Below, piece by piece: positions 1 through 8,317 of a DNA stretch of 64,000 nt (position 1 is its first letter; each line of letters starts with the position of its first letter). The notes under the pieces are model-generated. The model saw only the letters and a program-made list of their open reading frames with translations, did no database searches and was not told the DNA's origin. Location: the NCBI GenBank assembly GCA_002011745.1, contig MTOU01000012.1:186001-250000 (forward strand), read 5' to 3'. The position numbers and the translations under genes were made by a program. The stretch comes from Nitrospirae bacterium JdFR-85. GTDB lineage: Bacteria; Nitrospirota; Thermodesulfovibrionia; Thermodesulfovibrionales; JdFR-85.

Positions 1-74
1 GTAGATCTGTAGTGGTGTATGTTATTGCAGGAATGGTGGCAGGGGTTCTGCCAAGGGTGATTGGCATTGAATAA
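1..74 (+). CDS. 3' end of an unidentified membrane protein (truncated by window start)
   Basis: One open frame runs from the window edge (first full codon at base 3) to a TAA at 72-74. It encodes about 23 residues, including the hydrophobic stretch VVVYVIAGMVAGVLP followed by RVIGIE. This looks like the last transmembrane segment and short tail of a membrane protein. Too little is present to name a family. It converges on the lipid kinase gene, with two bases between the stop codons. Confidence 0.45.
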   Translation, partial: RSVVVYVIAGMVAGVLPRVIGIE

Positions 75-76
75 TC

Positions 77-934
77 TTAGTAGACCATTCTGAGTGCCTT
101 TCTCTCAAGCCTCACCTCTGCTGGTCCCTTACCAAAATAATCACCGTCTATTTGGATATGGGGACCGCCCTCTATCAGTACTCTGTCTGAAGAGGTATAG
201 ATCAGGTCTTTATACCTGAGGTGTCTACCTAAGAGTACGCCACCCACATATCTGAGGATATCCTTTCTTGAGCCATTTGGCATGATGCATACATAGAGGA
301 TGTCAGAGAAGGGCGAGGCATCAGGGCAGACCTTTAAGTTCCCTCCATAACAGGCAGAATTACACACAATTGCGGTGTAACACTCATACTCATCCTTGTC
401 TGTCTTTACAGAGAACTTCTTTAAGCCTCCCCCTATCCATACCTTCAGACCACTTAGTATATAAGCACCTTTACCAGATAATCTCTTCAGGGTACTGTTG
501 AGGCCGTACACTGTCTCTCCATCAAACCCTGCTCCTGCCATAAGCAGAAAATACCTATTGTTTATAATTCCGAGGTTAAGCTCCCGTACCTTGCCTTTCA
601 GAATCTGCAGTGCAGCTCCTTCATAGTCTTCGATTATATTGAGTTCCTTTGCTGCCACATTGGTTGTACCTGCGGGGATAAACCCTATGGATGTCTCGGT
701 TTTTGCCACCCCATTTATAGCCTCATTGAGAGTGCCATCCCCTCCTACCACAACCACGAGTCTCTCCCCCTTGGTGGCAAGTTCTCTACAGATCCTTTCA
801 GCATCACCACGGGCTTCTGTATAAAGGAGTCTCACCTCTGAGAATTCATTCTTAAAGAACCTGATAGCATTCCTCAGTCTTCTCTCAGAGTATCTCCTGG
901 CTATAGGGTTAACAACCACATAAAGCGATGACAT
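77..934 (-). CDS. YegS/DgkB-type lipid kinase (diacylglycerol kinase catalytic domain)
   Basis: The 285-residue product carries the diacylglycerol-kinase catalytic fold: an N-terminal NPIARRYSERR nucleotide-binding segment, the GGDGTLNEAING loop typical of the family, and a C-terminal beta-rich domain ending in an IDGDYFGKGP motif. Family members phosphorylate diacylglycerol or related lipids at the inner membrane. The frame is open further upstream, but the start at 934 (MSSLYVVVNP) is chosen because the NP motif normally lies within ten residues of the N-terminus and the extension only covers the end of bioW. It overlaps bioW by 26 bases, so the two are probably co-transcribed. The exact lipid substrate cannot be read from sequence. 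Confidence 0.87.
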   Translation of the reverse strand: MSSLYVVVNPIARRYSERRLRNAIRFFKNEFSEVRLLYTEARGDAERICRELATKGERLVVVVGGDGTLNEAINGVAKTETSIGFIPAGTTNVAAKELNIIEDYEGAALQILKGKVRELNLGIINNRYFLLMAGAGFDGETVYGLNSTLKRLSGKGAYILSGLKVWIGGGLKKFSVKTDKDEYECYTAIVCNSACYGGNLKVCPDASPFSDILYVCIMPNGSRKDILRYVGGVLLGRHLRYKDLIYTSSDRVLIEGGPHIQIDGDYFGKGPAEVRLERKALRMVY

Positions 935-1700
935 GTTCTGGTTCCACCTCTCCGTGGAATTCACCAAGTCTGTTTATCATTACAGGGGTCCTTTCTAAAT
1001 ATTCAATAATCTCTTTTGGATTACAGTCCTCATCCACAAAGAAGACCCTACCCCCTTTTAAAGATCCCTCCTCTTTTATCATTGGGACCCTTATATATCC
1101 CACCTTGGGGGAGGAGAGATAGCCTGTGGTGTAGTAAGGATCATCAGATACACATATCTCTCCGATCACCGAAGGAGCTGATGCCACTTTTGAGGCAAGA
1201 ATAAGTGCCTCTTTGACTACTGTTATGTTCACACCCATCTCATCCAGTATCCTGTTGAGTCTTTCTTCTGCCTCCTTTGTTATACCAAGTCTTGTTGCCC
1301 TTACGCCTCTTCTGGTATCTGGTTCTACTCTCCTGGCATTTATTGCTGTCATAAGAGAAGCCCCTCTCATCTGTTCTGTATGGATAATCTCCTCTGCCTT
1401 CTGTACTGCATCTACAGAGATACCCAGCCTCTGTAGTGCCTTTCTTATAAAATTCCAGGCATCAGCATGACTCTGGAGTTTTATGGTATAAACAGGAAGT
1501 GAGCTTATATAGAGCGGTGGCTGTTTTAACTCCTCTATGGTAATATGAATAGTGTCTGGTCTACCTCGGCTGTGGTTAAGCGCCCTCTTTATGAACGCTT
1601 CAGCCTTCTCAAGTATATCCTCTTCAGGTACGATAGCCTCTGCACCTGAGATGTGTCTTTCAGCCTCTTCTGCCCTCATTCGTATGCTCCAGAAAGACAT
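909..1700 (-). CDS. bioW: 6-carboxyhexanoate--CoA ligase (pimeloyl-CoA synthetase) BioW
   Basis: BioW activates pimelate to pimeloyl-CoA with ATP and CoA, feeding biotin synthesis. Recognised from the family blocks: WSIRMRAEEAERHISGAE at the N-terminus, SHSRGRPD-like NHSRGRPDTI, GVRATRLG, EALILASKVASAP, and SDDPYYTTGY followed by GGRVFFVD. The product is 263 residues, the usual family size. The frame stays open to 1853, but that extension translates the tRNA-Leu gene; the ATG at 1700 has a GGATAAAG ribosome site and gives the canonical BioW N-terminus. No other bio gene is in the window, so pimelate would come from another source or pathway. Confidence 0.93.
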   Translation of the reverse strand: MSFWSIRMRAEEAERHISGAEAIVPEEDILEKAEAFIKRALNHSRGRPDTIHITIEELKQPPLYISSLPVYTIKLQSHADAWNFIRKALQRLGISVDAVQKAEEIIHTEQMRGASLMTAINARRVEPDTRRGVRATRLGITKEAEERLNRILDEMGVNITVVKEALILASKVASAPSVIGEICVSDDPYYTTGYLSSPKVGYIRVPMIKEEGSLKGGRVFFVDEDCNPKEIIEYLERTPVMINRLGEFHGEVEPEHVIALCGC

Positions 1701-1765
1701 TTCTTTATCCTTAAATCCTCTTGACTCCTGATAAGTCTTTATGATACTTTGAAAATAGAGACGGT

Positions 1766-1852
1766 GCCGAAGTGGTGGAATTGGTAGACACGCAAGATTC
1801 AGGATCTTGTGGGGGCAACCCCGTGGGGGTTCGAATCCCCCCTTCGGCACCA
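1766..1852 (+). tRNA. tRNA-Leu (CAG)
   Basis: An 87-base gene including an encoded CCA. The acceptor arms GCCGAAG (1766-1772) and CTTCGGC (1842-1848) pair. The anticodon stem CAAGA/TCTTG encloses TTCAGGA, giving anticodon CAG at 1800-1802. A long variable arm and the GGTTCGAATCC T-loop are present, as expected for a class II leucine tRNA. It lies opposite to and upstream of bioW. Confidence 0.97.
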
Positions 1853-1868
1853 TGAATAATATTATGTT

Positions 1869-2456
1869 TCAGAAGCTCCTTCTGCCCTCCAGTGCCTTTG
1901 ATACAGTTACCTCATCAGCAAATTCTATATCTCCTCCCATGGGCAGTCCATAGGCGATCCTTGATACCACAACACCAAGAGGCTTCAGCATATCTCTTAT
2001 ATACTGCGCAGTCATCTCGCCCTTTGTGTTTGGATTTGTTGCTACTATTACCTCCTTCGGTTTAATTCTTTCTACCCTCTCTCTGAGTTCTCTCAGCTTT
2101 AGTCTTTCAGGTGTAATACCATCCATTGGTGATAGGGCACCGAGGAGGACATGGTAGAGACCATTGTATATATTGGTCCTCTCTATTACCTGTATATTAC
2201 TCGGCTCTTCAACAACACATATCCTTGTTCTGTCTCTAGAGGGATCTTTACAGTATTTGCAGAGATCTTCGTCAGTGAGATTGAAGCACTCCCTGCAGAA
2301 ATGGGTCTTTGTCTTGACTGTGAGGATTGCCTCAGCAATTGCCCTCGCCTCTGCTTCAGACATGGAGACGATAAAGAATGCCAATCTCTGTGCCGTTTTT
2401 CTTCCTATACCCGGTAGCTTGGTTAGCTCCTGGATCAGTTTCTCTAATACATCCAT
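1869..2456 (-). CDS. recR: Recombination protein RecR
   Basis: RecR works with RecO and RecF to load RecA at gaps. The 195-residue product has the helix-hairpin-helix LPGIGRKTAQRLAFF (residues 14-28), a four-cysteine zinc finger (C54, C57, C66, C69) and a Toprim domain beginning ICVVEEPSN, ending with the usual GGDIEFADEVTVSKAL region. It is the last gene of a dnaX-ybaB-recR set on the minus strand, a very common bacterial order, with only seven bases to ybaB. Confidence 0.97.
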   Translation of the reverse strand: MDVLEKLIQELTKLPGIGRKTAQRLAFFIVSMSEAEARAIAEAILTVKTKTHFCRECFNLTDEDLCKYCKDPSRDRTRICVVEEPSNIQVIERTNIYNGLYHVLLGALSPMDGITPERLKLRELRERVERIKPKEVIVATNPNTKGEMTAQYIRDMLKPLGVVVSRIAYGLPMGGDIEFADEVTVSKALEGRRSF

Positions 2457-2463
2457 TTCTGTA

Positions 2464-2811
2464 TTACGTTAGTCCTCCGAAGATGTCTCCAAGGCCACTC
2501 AGCCCTGGTAGTTGGAGTCCTCCTGTAATCTTTGCCATCTCTGATTGTACCATCTCCTCTGCCCTTTTGAGGGCTTCATTACAGGCAGCTACAACCAGGT
2601 CTTCCAGCATCTCTACATCATCAGGATTCACCACCTCTGGGTCAATCTTTATAGAGACGATCTTTCCAGCTCCATTGGCAACTGCAGTTACCATTCCTCC
2701 ACCGACAGTGGCCTCAACAGTCTTGTTTTTTGCCTCCTCTTGGATTTTTACAATCTCCTGCTGGAGTTTTTGGGCCTGTCTCATTATGTCTCCAAGCATC
2801 TTCTTAGACAT
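2464..2811 (-). CDS. ybaB: Nucleoid-associated protein YbaB/EbfC
   Basis: The 115-residue product is a typical YbaB/EbfC protein: an N-terminal coiled helix (DIMRQAQKLQQEIVKIQEE), the core GGGMVTAVANG and KIDPEVVNPDDVEMLEDLV, and a Gly-rich tail. Family members bind DNA as dimers. The start overlaps the end of dnaX by eight bases, so translation is likely coupled. Confidence 0.96.
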   Translation of the reverse strand: MSKKMLGDIMRQAQKLQQEIVKIQEEAKNKTVEATVGGGMVTAVANGAGKIVSIKIDPEVVNPDDVEMLEDLVVAACNEALKRAEEMVQSEMAKITGGLQLPGLSGLGDIFGGLT

Positions 2812-4405
2812 TTAACTTCCTCCTTTCAATGATTCTTCCTCCAAAGGTCTCAAGGACCATTTTTTCTTCCTCTGAGAGAGGCTCTGTGTTTCTTAGGAGA
2901 GGGGTCTGAATCGTTTGAGCTGTTTGAACCGTTTCAATCAGGACCTCTCTTATTTTATTTTCACTTACTTCTGATACGATCTCTGATACTTTCTTAAGCT
3001 GCTTCTTTACTGCATCTGCATGTATGGAGTGTCCACCATTGAACTGGAGTATGAGTCTGCTTCCCTCAACAACAGGCATGGCATGAACTATTCTGGATGC
3101 AAGCACTGGTGAGTCTTCCTCAATTCTTGATATAACCACATCCCAGGCTATCTCACCTGTTTGAGTTTGAGAAAGGGATTCTGAGGAGCTGTTTGTTTTT
3201 TTATCTTCTCCTTTTTTTATATCTTCTCTAATAACGGATTCAGGATGCTCGCTCTGTTCAGATACTGTTGTTTCAATGAAGTTATTGAGCCTTTTTAAGG
3301 ATTCAGTGACGGGTTTTAGTGTTTTAAGCATCGTGGCCCTTATTAGTCCTAATTCAAAAGCTACCCTTGCTGAGAATGCGCTTCTTAGTTCAGATTCTGT
3401 CTTAATAAGTTCATTTAGATAAAGGGCAAGTTCCTCCTCTGTGAGTTCAGGAAGGGTTCTCTTTATGAATTCTCTCTCAGTCTCTGAGAGTTCAGGATTT
3501 ACTATGCCCGTGATTTTTATAACTAACATTGTCCTGGTGAGATCTATCATATCCAGTATAAGTGCCTTGAAGTCTATACCAGCCTCATGGGTCTGTTCTA
3601 TAACCTCCAGAAGTCCCTTTTTATCGTCAGAGAATACCTTTTCTAAGAGGGTTATAATTACCTCAGTATCTGTGATACCTAACAGTGTTTTGATCTCTTC
3701 TTCTGTAATCCTCTCAGAAAAAGAGGCAACCTGATCAAGCAATGTAAGGGCATCTCTCATACTTCCGTCAGAGGCCTTTACGAGCAGTTCTATGGCCTGT
3801 TCTGTAATATTTATCTTCTCCTCAGAGGCTATCCTTTTTAGGTGATCCTTTATTGTAGAAGAGGGTATCCTCTTGAAAGGGAGGTGTTGGCATCGGGAGT
3901 GTACAGTTACAGGTATTTTGTGGGGTGCGGTAGTGGCAAGGACGAATATCACATGAGGAGGTGGTTCTTCCAAAGTCTTCAGCAGGGCATTAAATGCAGA
4001 CTGGCTGAGCATATGTGCCTCATCAATTATGTATACTTTGTATCTTCCTGTAGAGGGTGCAAACTTGACCCTTTCTCTGAGATCTCTTATATCATCTACA
4101 CTGTTGTTTGAGGCGCCGTCAATCTCTATCACATCAACAGAATGGCCCTCTATGACTGATATACAGTTGATACAGAGATCGCAGGGAGAGGGAGTCGGTC
4201 CCTTCTCACAGTTCAGGGCCTTGGCAAGTATTCTGGCAGTGGTTGTCTTGCCAACCCCTCTGGGACCGGAGAAGAGGTAGGCATGGGCGATCCTGTTCTG
4301 TGAGATAGCGTTTTTAAGAATTCTTACTATTGTTTCCTGTCCGGTGAGTTCTTCAAAACTCTGGGGACGCCACTTTCTGGCAAGAACAAGGTAGCCCAAC
4401 CTCAC
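2804..4405 (-). CDS. dnaX: DNA polymerase III subunit gamma/tau
   Basis: DnaX is the clamp-loader ATPase of DNA polymerase III. The 533-residue product shows Walker A GPRGVGKT (47-54), zinc-binding cysteines C66, C75, C78 and C81, DEAH at 128-131 and the sensor-like SRC at 170-172, followed by domain III and a long tau-like tail rich in Glu and Ser (about 370-430) with a further folded segment after it. It heads the dnaX-ybaB-recR operon. The gene follows the SRP RNA gene on the same strand, separated by a hairpin. No A-run typical of gamma-producing frameshifting was noticed. Confidence 0.96.
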   Translation of the reverse strand: MRLGYLVLARKWRPQSFEELTGQETIVRILKNAISQNRIAHAYLFSGPRGVGKTTTARILAKALNCEKGPTPSPCDLCINCISVIEGHSVDVIEIDGASNNSVDDIRDLRERVKFAPSTGRYKVYIIDEAHMLSQSAFNALLKTLEEPPPHVIFVLATTAPHKIPVTVHSRCQHLPFKRIPSSTIKDHLKRIASEEKINITEQAIELLVKASDGSMRDALTLLDQVASFSERITEEEIKTLLGITDTEVIITLLEKVFSDDKKGLLEVIEQTHEAGIDFKALILDMIDLTRTMLVIKITGIVNPELSETEREFIKRTLPELTEEELALYLNELIKTESELRSAFSARVAFELGLIRATMLKTLKPVTESLKRLNNFIETTVSEQSEHPESVIREDIKKGEDKKTNSSSESLSQTQTGEIAWDVVISRIEEDSPVLASRIVHAMPVVEGSRLILQFNGGHSIHADAVKKQLKKVSEIVSEVSENKIREVLIETVQTAQTIQTPLLRNTEPLSEEEKMVLETFGGRIIERRKLNV

Positions 4406-4430
4406 GCCTCCTGATAGTTTATGTATAAAT

Positions 4431-4453
4431 GCAGTCAGGCAACAGCTGACTGC
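4431..4453 (-). terminator. Hairpin after the SRP RNA gene
   Basis: Perfect 8-base arms, GCAGTCAG at 4431-4438 and CTGACTGC at 4446-4453, enclose a 7-base loop. On the minus strand it directly follows the closing stem of the SRP RNA and is followed by ATTTAT rather than a strict U-run. It probably terminates or trims the small RNA transcript ahead of dnaX; the missing U-tract lowers confidence. Confidence 0.5.
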
Positions 4454-4543
4454 GGCACCGGGCTCAGATGCTTACCGTTGCTTCCTTCCGGACCTGGCGG
4501 GGTTCACATCCTGCCCGTGCGCAGGGCTGCTGCCCGACCGCAC
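4452..4543 (-). ncRNA. ffs: Signal recognition particle RNA (4.5S, bacterial small type)
   Basis: Read on the minus strand, the apical part contains the SRP domain IV signature CCAGGTCCGGAAGGAAGCA with the downstream strand GGTAAGCATCTGAG. The ends pair (GCGG..GGGC against GCCC..CCGC), giving a short hairpin RNA of about 92 bases, as in Gram-negative bacteria. It lies between tRNA-Ser and dnaX on the same strand. Confidence 0.95.
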
Positions 4544-4557
4544 ACTTATCAAACTCT

Positions 4558-4652
<95 letters not shown>

Positions 4653-5061
4653 GTATCTTTATAATAAAATTTCGGATAAATTACCCAATTTTTGGGGACG
4701 GTATACGCACACTCATCTCTTTCAACATTTACTATATTGATTTCATTTTGATACCTTCATGCTTATGATAAATTTTTTAGGATATTATATTATGTAACTT
4801 TTGAGAGCTGAGTATCACAAAATTTTAGTATACTTCACTTTTTAATAACTGTCGCCTTTCATTATAAATACCTTACAAAACTATCTTATAAGACCCTTTC
4901 AAATTTTTTCAACCATTATTTACTAACAATCTATTTCTTCTTGTGTATTTAAAAAAGTTTCTGAAACTTTTTGTTCTTAAAAATACCTCAAATGGGGGAA
5001 GACAGTAAGAAAAGTTTTTGATAGAATAGATGCAAATTTGCAGAAAAATGGAGGTAGAGTG
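4653..5061. other. AT-rich intergenic region with two palindromes
   Basis: No convincing gene is visible in these 409 bases. Two palindromes stand out: a 21-base one at 4952-4972 with arms AAAAAGTTTC and GAAACTTTTT around a single T, and TGCAAATTTGCA at 5031-5042, just before the ribosome site of the next gene. Both could be operator sites for the small-protein gene at 5062. A TATTAT (minus strand, 4661-4666) sits suitably as a -10 box for tRNA-Ser. Confidence 0.4.
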
Positions 5062-5448
5062 ATGAAGGGATTCATGAAACTCAAAAGGTTAATAATATGG
5101 TTTTTGATTTTTACTTTTCTTAATTCAGTAATTATGCACAATTTTGTTGCTGCAGAAACTGTACCGGCATATAACCGAGGATCTGCTGCATCCACATTTG
5201 ATGAATTTATGGAAGAAGCAGAAGAAGAACAGTATGAAACTATGCTTATAGGTTCTTTGATAGTGCTTGGAAGCCTGCTTCTTCTTTTCGTTATAGTTAA
5301 AGAAGTCACCTCTGACAACTCTAACACACCTGAGAGAGATAAATCTTCAGAAGAACTTCAAGCCAGTGAAGAGCAAAATACATTTATATCTATTTCTGAG
5401 GAAGAGATAGTTGCTCCAGATGGGATGTTTGTTGTTTATAAATGGTAG
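5062..5448 (+). CDS. Small exported single-pass membrane protein, unknown function
   Basis: The 128-residue product begins MKGFMKLKRL, then has a hydrophobic signal-like segment ending near FVAAETV, an acidic stretch (DEFMEEAEEEQYE), a transmembrane segment (MLIGSLIVLGSLLLLFVIV) and a Ser/Glu-rich tail. The ATG at 5062 is preferred over an upstream start because GGAGGTAGAG lies seven bases before it. No family was recognised. Its ribosome-site region closely matches that of the next gene, suggesting shared translation control or common origin of the leaders. Confidence 0.6.
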   Translation: MKGFMKLKRLIIWFLIFTFLNSVIMHNFVAAETVPAYNRGSAASTFDEFMEEAEEEQYETMLIGSLIVLGSLLLLFVIVKEVTSDNSNTPERDKSSEELQASEEQNTFISISEEEIVAPDGMFVVYKW

Positions 5449-5603
5449 TTATGAATAATATGTAGGAGGAGCAGAAATAGAAATGAAGAGATAAAAAACA
5501 TTTAAAAAGAAACACAGTTAGCTTTCAGAATTAAAAGTTCTTTTTTTTGTTTTTAAATAAACTCTTAATTCTCTTGTAATTTCTAAAAAATGGAGGTGGA
5601 GTT

Positions 5604-6197
5604 ATGAAAGGGCACAAAAGTTTGATAAGGGTTTTTCTTTTTGTTATATTGGGTATCCTGGTCTCTTGTGGTGGAGGTGGAGGAGGTAGCGGTAGCAATA
5701 TTGGTGGAGAAGAATGTGTCAATATTGCTGGTGAATGGGATTATTATGAAACACTAACTTATACATGTACATATGCTGGAGAAACAGAATCAGAAACTGT
5801 TAGTGGTTCGGGCACATTAACTATTTATCAGGATGGTTGTAATGTGAGATGGACAGTCCCTGGGTTTGATGTGGATAGGACAGGTACAATTGAAGGAGAC
5901 AATATACAAGTTTCTGGTGAGTTTATGGTTCCTCTTGTGGGCGGGATTAACTTAACAGAGAATATCTTTACTGCATCTGGAACTATTAGTGGAGATGAAA
6001 TCAATATGAGAGGAACAGGTAGTGCTAAAGGCACATATGAAGGTATGAGCTTTTCTTGTACAGGTACTTCTACTCTTGCATTAACACGTGTGAGGTCATC
6101 ATCTATCTTTAATGTAGATGAAGAAATACAGATATATGGAAAACCTAACTTGTTATTTAATGGTGCTATGCAGTTATTAGGTATTGTGTTACCTTAA
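5604..6197 (+). CDS. Predicted outer-membrane or surface lipoprotein, unknown function
   Basis: The 197-residue product has a signal peptide with lipobox LVSC (cysteine at about residue 22) followed directly by a Gly-rich linker, then a Thr/Gly-rich beta domain with repeated short strands (GSGTLTIYQDG, TASGTISGDEINMRGTGSAKGTYEG) resembling lipocalin- or META-like beta sheets. That resemblance is only structural intuition. GGAGGTGGAG precedes the start. A second lipoprotein with the same Cys-polyGly N-terminus lies at 16306-17046 on the other strand, though the bodies differ. Confidence 0.65.
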   Translation: MKGHKSLIRVFLFVILGILVSCGGGGGGSGSNIGGEECVNIAGEWDYYETLTYTCTYAGETESETVSGSGTLTIYQDGCNVRWTVPGFDVDRTGTIEGDNIQVSGEFMVPLVGGINLTENIFTASGTISGDEINMRGTGSAKGTYEGMSFSCTGTSTLALTRVRSSSIFNVDEEIQIYGKPNLLFNGAMQLLGIVLP

Positions 6198-6622
6198 TAG
6201 TGGAACATAGTTTTTAACTCGTTAGTTTTTCCTGGTTTTGTTCAGGTAGTTTCATTAAGGAATCTTAAATGTATGATAATGGGATTCTATTCAGCAGGTG
6301 TCTGAACAGCGGAAATCATGAGAATAACGAAATAATGGCAAGATTTGCGACATAGTCCTACAAGATATATTGCATTATAGATCTTGTAACATATAGAAAG
6401 TGCTTATATGTCTCCCTTTCGATAACCATAAGTGTTTCTTTTTAAAAGTCCTTTAAGAGAAAAGAAGATTGTACAAAGTTTCTTGTATTTTAAGCCTGAA
6501 TCTTACGATGCTTATACCATATATGTTGTAGGTTTTAGGGAAAGTGAAAAAGTTTTGTTATAATAAAAAAATTTTAATGATGTTCTTTGTTTATACTACT
6601 ATTAACTGGAAATTAAGATAAT
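6198..6622. other. Intergenic region with hairpin and kinase promoter
   Basis: No gene is visible in 425 bases. ACAAGAT (6360-6366) and ATCTTGT (6381-6387) form a 7-base stem with a 14-base loop. Near the 3' end lies the extended -10 promoter listed separately. The rest is AT-rich and featureless. Confidence 0.4.
6556..6564 (+). promoter_or_regulatory. Extended -10 promoter for the histidine kinase gene
   Basis: TGTTATAAT is an exact extended -10 (TGN-TATAAT). It would start transcription near 6571, about 50 bases before the kinase ATG. No good -35 was seen, as is usual for extended -10 promoters. The same motif occurs ahead of vapB (36642-36650). Confidence 0.5.
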
Positions 6623-8248
6623 ATGTGGTCTCATTTTCATGAAAGGTTTTTTGTATTTCTTGCACTTATAGCGATACCTTTTATGGGACTTGGTATTTAC
6701 ACTCTTTCTACTTCTCCTATTCTTATTTCAGGGTATATCCTTCCTGCAACAAGATACCATATACAAAGAATTGAGACTATAGAACTTGATCATTCTTTCT
6801 CTAAGGATTTCCCACAATTTTTTACTCTGAAAGAAGAAACCAGATGGTGGCAGATACATGAGAAGGTATATAATCTGCTCATGAAAAAAGATGTTGTTAT
6901 TGTTAGATTTAAAGGAAAGTATTCAGAAGAGGTAAAAGCAAAAGTTGGCGTGATGTCTCTTACAGAAACATTAAAAAGAGTATTTCCTCTCTATGGAGTA
7001 GCAATTATATATATTGTAAGTGCTATTTCAGTTTTTAGAAGGCACCGTTCTATAGCTGGTGTAGTTCTTGCTTTCTTTTTTGTATCAGCCGGTTTGTATT
7101 TTATTAACTGTGCTCCTATGGTAAGTAGAAGTATAACCCTAAGCCCTTTTTATCTTAGGTTTTTCACATTTGCTTCTTATATATCTGCAGGTGGATTGAT
7201 AGCACTTGCCTATTTTGCTCTTGTGTTTCCAAGGAAGAAGAAAATACTGGAAAGACTGCCATGGATACCTTATGTTTTTTATACATATTTAATTTTGAAA
7301 GTTATCATTCACTTTTCTGGATTAGTTCCTTTTGGATTTTCTATCCCCATTGTCTGCATTTGGACTTTTATAATGACCTCTGCATTTATTCATTCACTTA
7401 TTAAAGAGGAGGACCCCTTTCTCAAAAAACAGATATTTTTGGGACTTCTTGCTCCATTATTGGGTGGTGGTGTTTTTATCATGCTATATTTTATTCCTCA
7501 AGTAATAGGTATAGATCATATGAACTTCTCCTCTCTTGTTTTATTTTCCCTCATTCTTCCTTTTACTTTATCTGCTGCACTGGATAATTTTCACCTTTAT
7601 CAAGAAAGACTCAAGATAGAAAGGGCTTCTATCAGAGAAAAAGAGCAAATCTGCCAGGCACTGCATGATAACATAGGAAGCGATCTCATGAATATAAGAT
7701 TTCTAAGTGAAGCTGCAGATCAAACCTTTGCTACTGAGCCTGAGAAAGCAAAAGAGATTATCCAGAATATAAAACAGACCGCCTTAACAAATATAGAACG
7801 ATTAAGGGAGTTCCTCTGGGCAGTGGATATAGAAGAAGATACAGTGAATGATTTAATCTCTTATCTTAAGTCCTACTCTACAAGGGTCTTAGAGCCTTTG
7901 AATATAGATATTGAATTTAATCAGTTGCATAATTCTGAGAATCCTCATCTTGCCCCCATCATAAGATTTAACCTTATTAGTATTTATAGAGAGGCAGTTA
8001 CAAATATTATTAAGCATTCAGGAGCAGAAAAAGTAGAGGTTGAGGTTTTTGTTGATGAGAGTGGTCTGAAGATGAAGATAACAGATAATGGGTGTGGATT
8101 TGATCCTAAGGTCAATTTAACAGGTCATTATGGATTAAAAAATATGAAAAAAAGAGCAGAAGAGATGGGAGGGATGTTGAATATACTATCTACAAAAGGC
8201 AAAGGAACAGAAATCTGTCTTATATTGTCTCGTAAATACCTCAGATGA
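6623..8248 (+). CDS. Membrane histidine kinase, NarX/DegS type (HisKA_3)
   Basis: The 541-residue sensor kinase starts with a transmembrane segment (about 9-31), an extracytoplasmic loop of roughly 90 residues, then about six more membrane spans up to residue 318. The cytoplasmic part has the HisKA_3 phosphoacceptor motif ALHDNIGSDL (His348), an N-box REAVTNIIKHSGA (Asn461) and the G1 box DNGCGF (488-493). It pairs with the NarL-type regulator 69 bases downstream. The signal is unknown; the loop plus multi-span layout suggests sensing of a periplasmic or membrane cue. Its last codons form part of a palindrome found again at 18.26 kb. Confidence 0.9.
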   Translation: MWSHFHERFFVFLALIAIPFMGLGIYTLSTSPILISGYILPATRYHIQRIETIELDHSFSKDFPQFFTLKEETRWWQIHEKVYNLLMKKDVVIVRFKGKYSEEVKAKVGVMSLTETLKRVFPLYGVAIIYIVSAISVFRRHRSIAGVVLAFFFVSAGLYFINCAPMVSRSITLSPFYLRFFTFASYISAGGLIALAYFALVFPRKKKILERLPWIPYVFYTYLILKVIIHFSGLVPFGFSIPIVCIWTFIMTSAFIHSLIKEEDPFLKKQIFLGLLAPLLGGGVFIMLYFIPQVIGIDHMNFSSLVLFSLILPFTLSAALDNFHLYQERLKIERASIREKEQICQALHDNIGSDLMNIRFLSEAADQTFATEPEKAKEIIQNIKQTALTNIERLREFLWAVDIEEDTVNDLISYLKSYSTRVLEPLNIDIEFNQLHNSENPHLAPIIRFNLISIYREAVTNIIKHSGAEKVEVEVFVDESGLKMKITDNGCGFDPKVNLTGHYGLKNMKKRAEEMGGMLNILSTKGKGTEICLILSRKYLR

Positions 8249-8260
8249 GGTATTTACATA
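8231..8260 (+). repeat. Dispersed palindrome at a gene 3' end, copy 1
   Basis: Arms GTAAATACC (8232-8240) and GGTATTTAC (8249-8257) flank an 8-base centre, preceded by C and followed by ATA. The kinase stop codon TGA (8246-8248) ends the 8-base centre. The same framework, with identical arms and flanks but a different centre, occurs on the minus strand at 18261-18290. Confidence 0.7.
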
Positions 8261-8317
8261 AGGATGGATAGGTGATAAAATAAAGTGATTTTTAATATAG
8301 AATAGTCAGGATAAACG

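Noticed and set aside
1700-1853. N-terminal extension of BioW
   Set aside because: The extension translates the opposite-strand tRNA-Leu gene; a good ribosome site and the family N-terminus support the ATG at 1700.
5500-5560. Terminator at the T-run after the small exported protein
   Set aside because: Only a 4-base stem (AGAA/TTCT) precedes the T-run, too weak to call.
6336-6348. TGGCAAGATTTGC as a second sigma-54 promoter
   Set aside because: Only eight bases separate GG and GC; sigma-54 promoters require ten.
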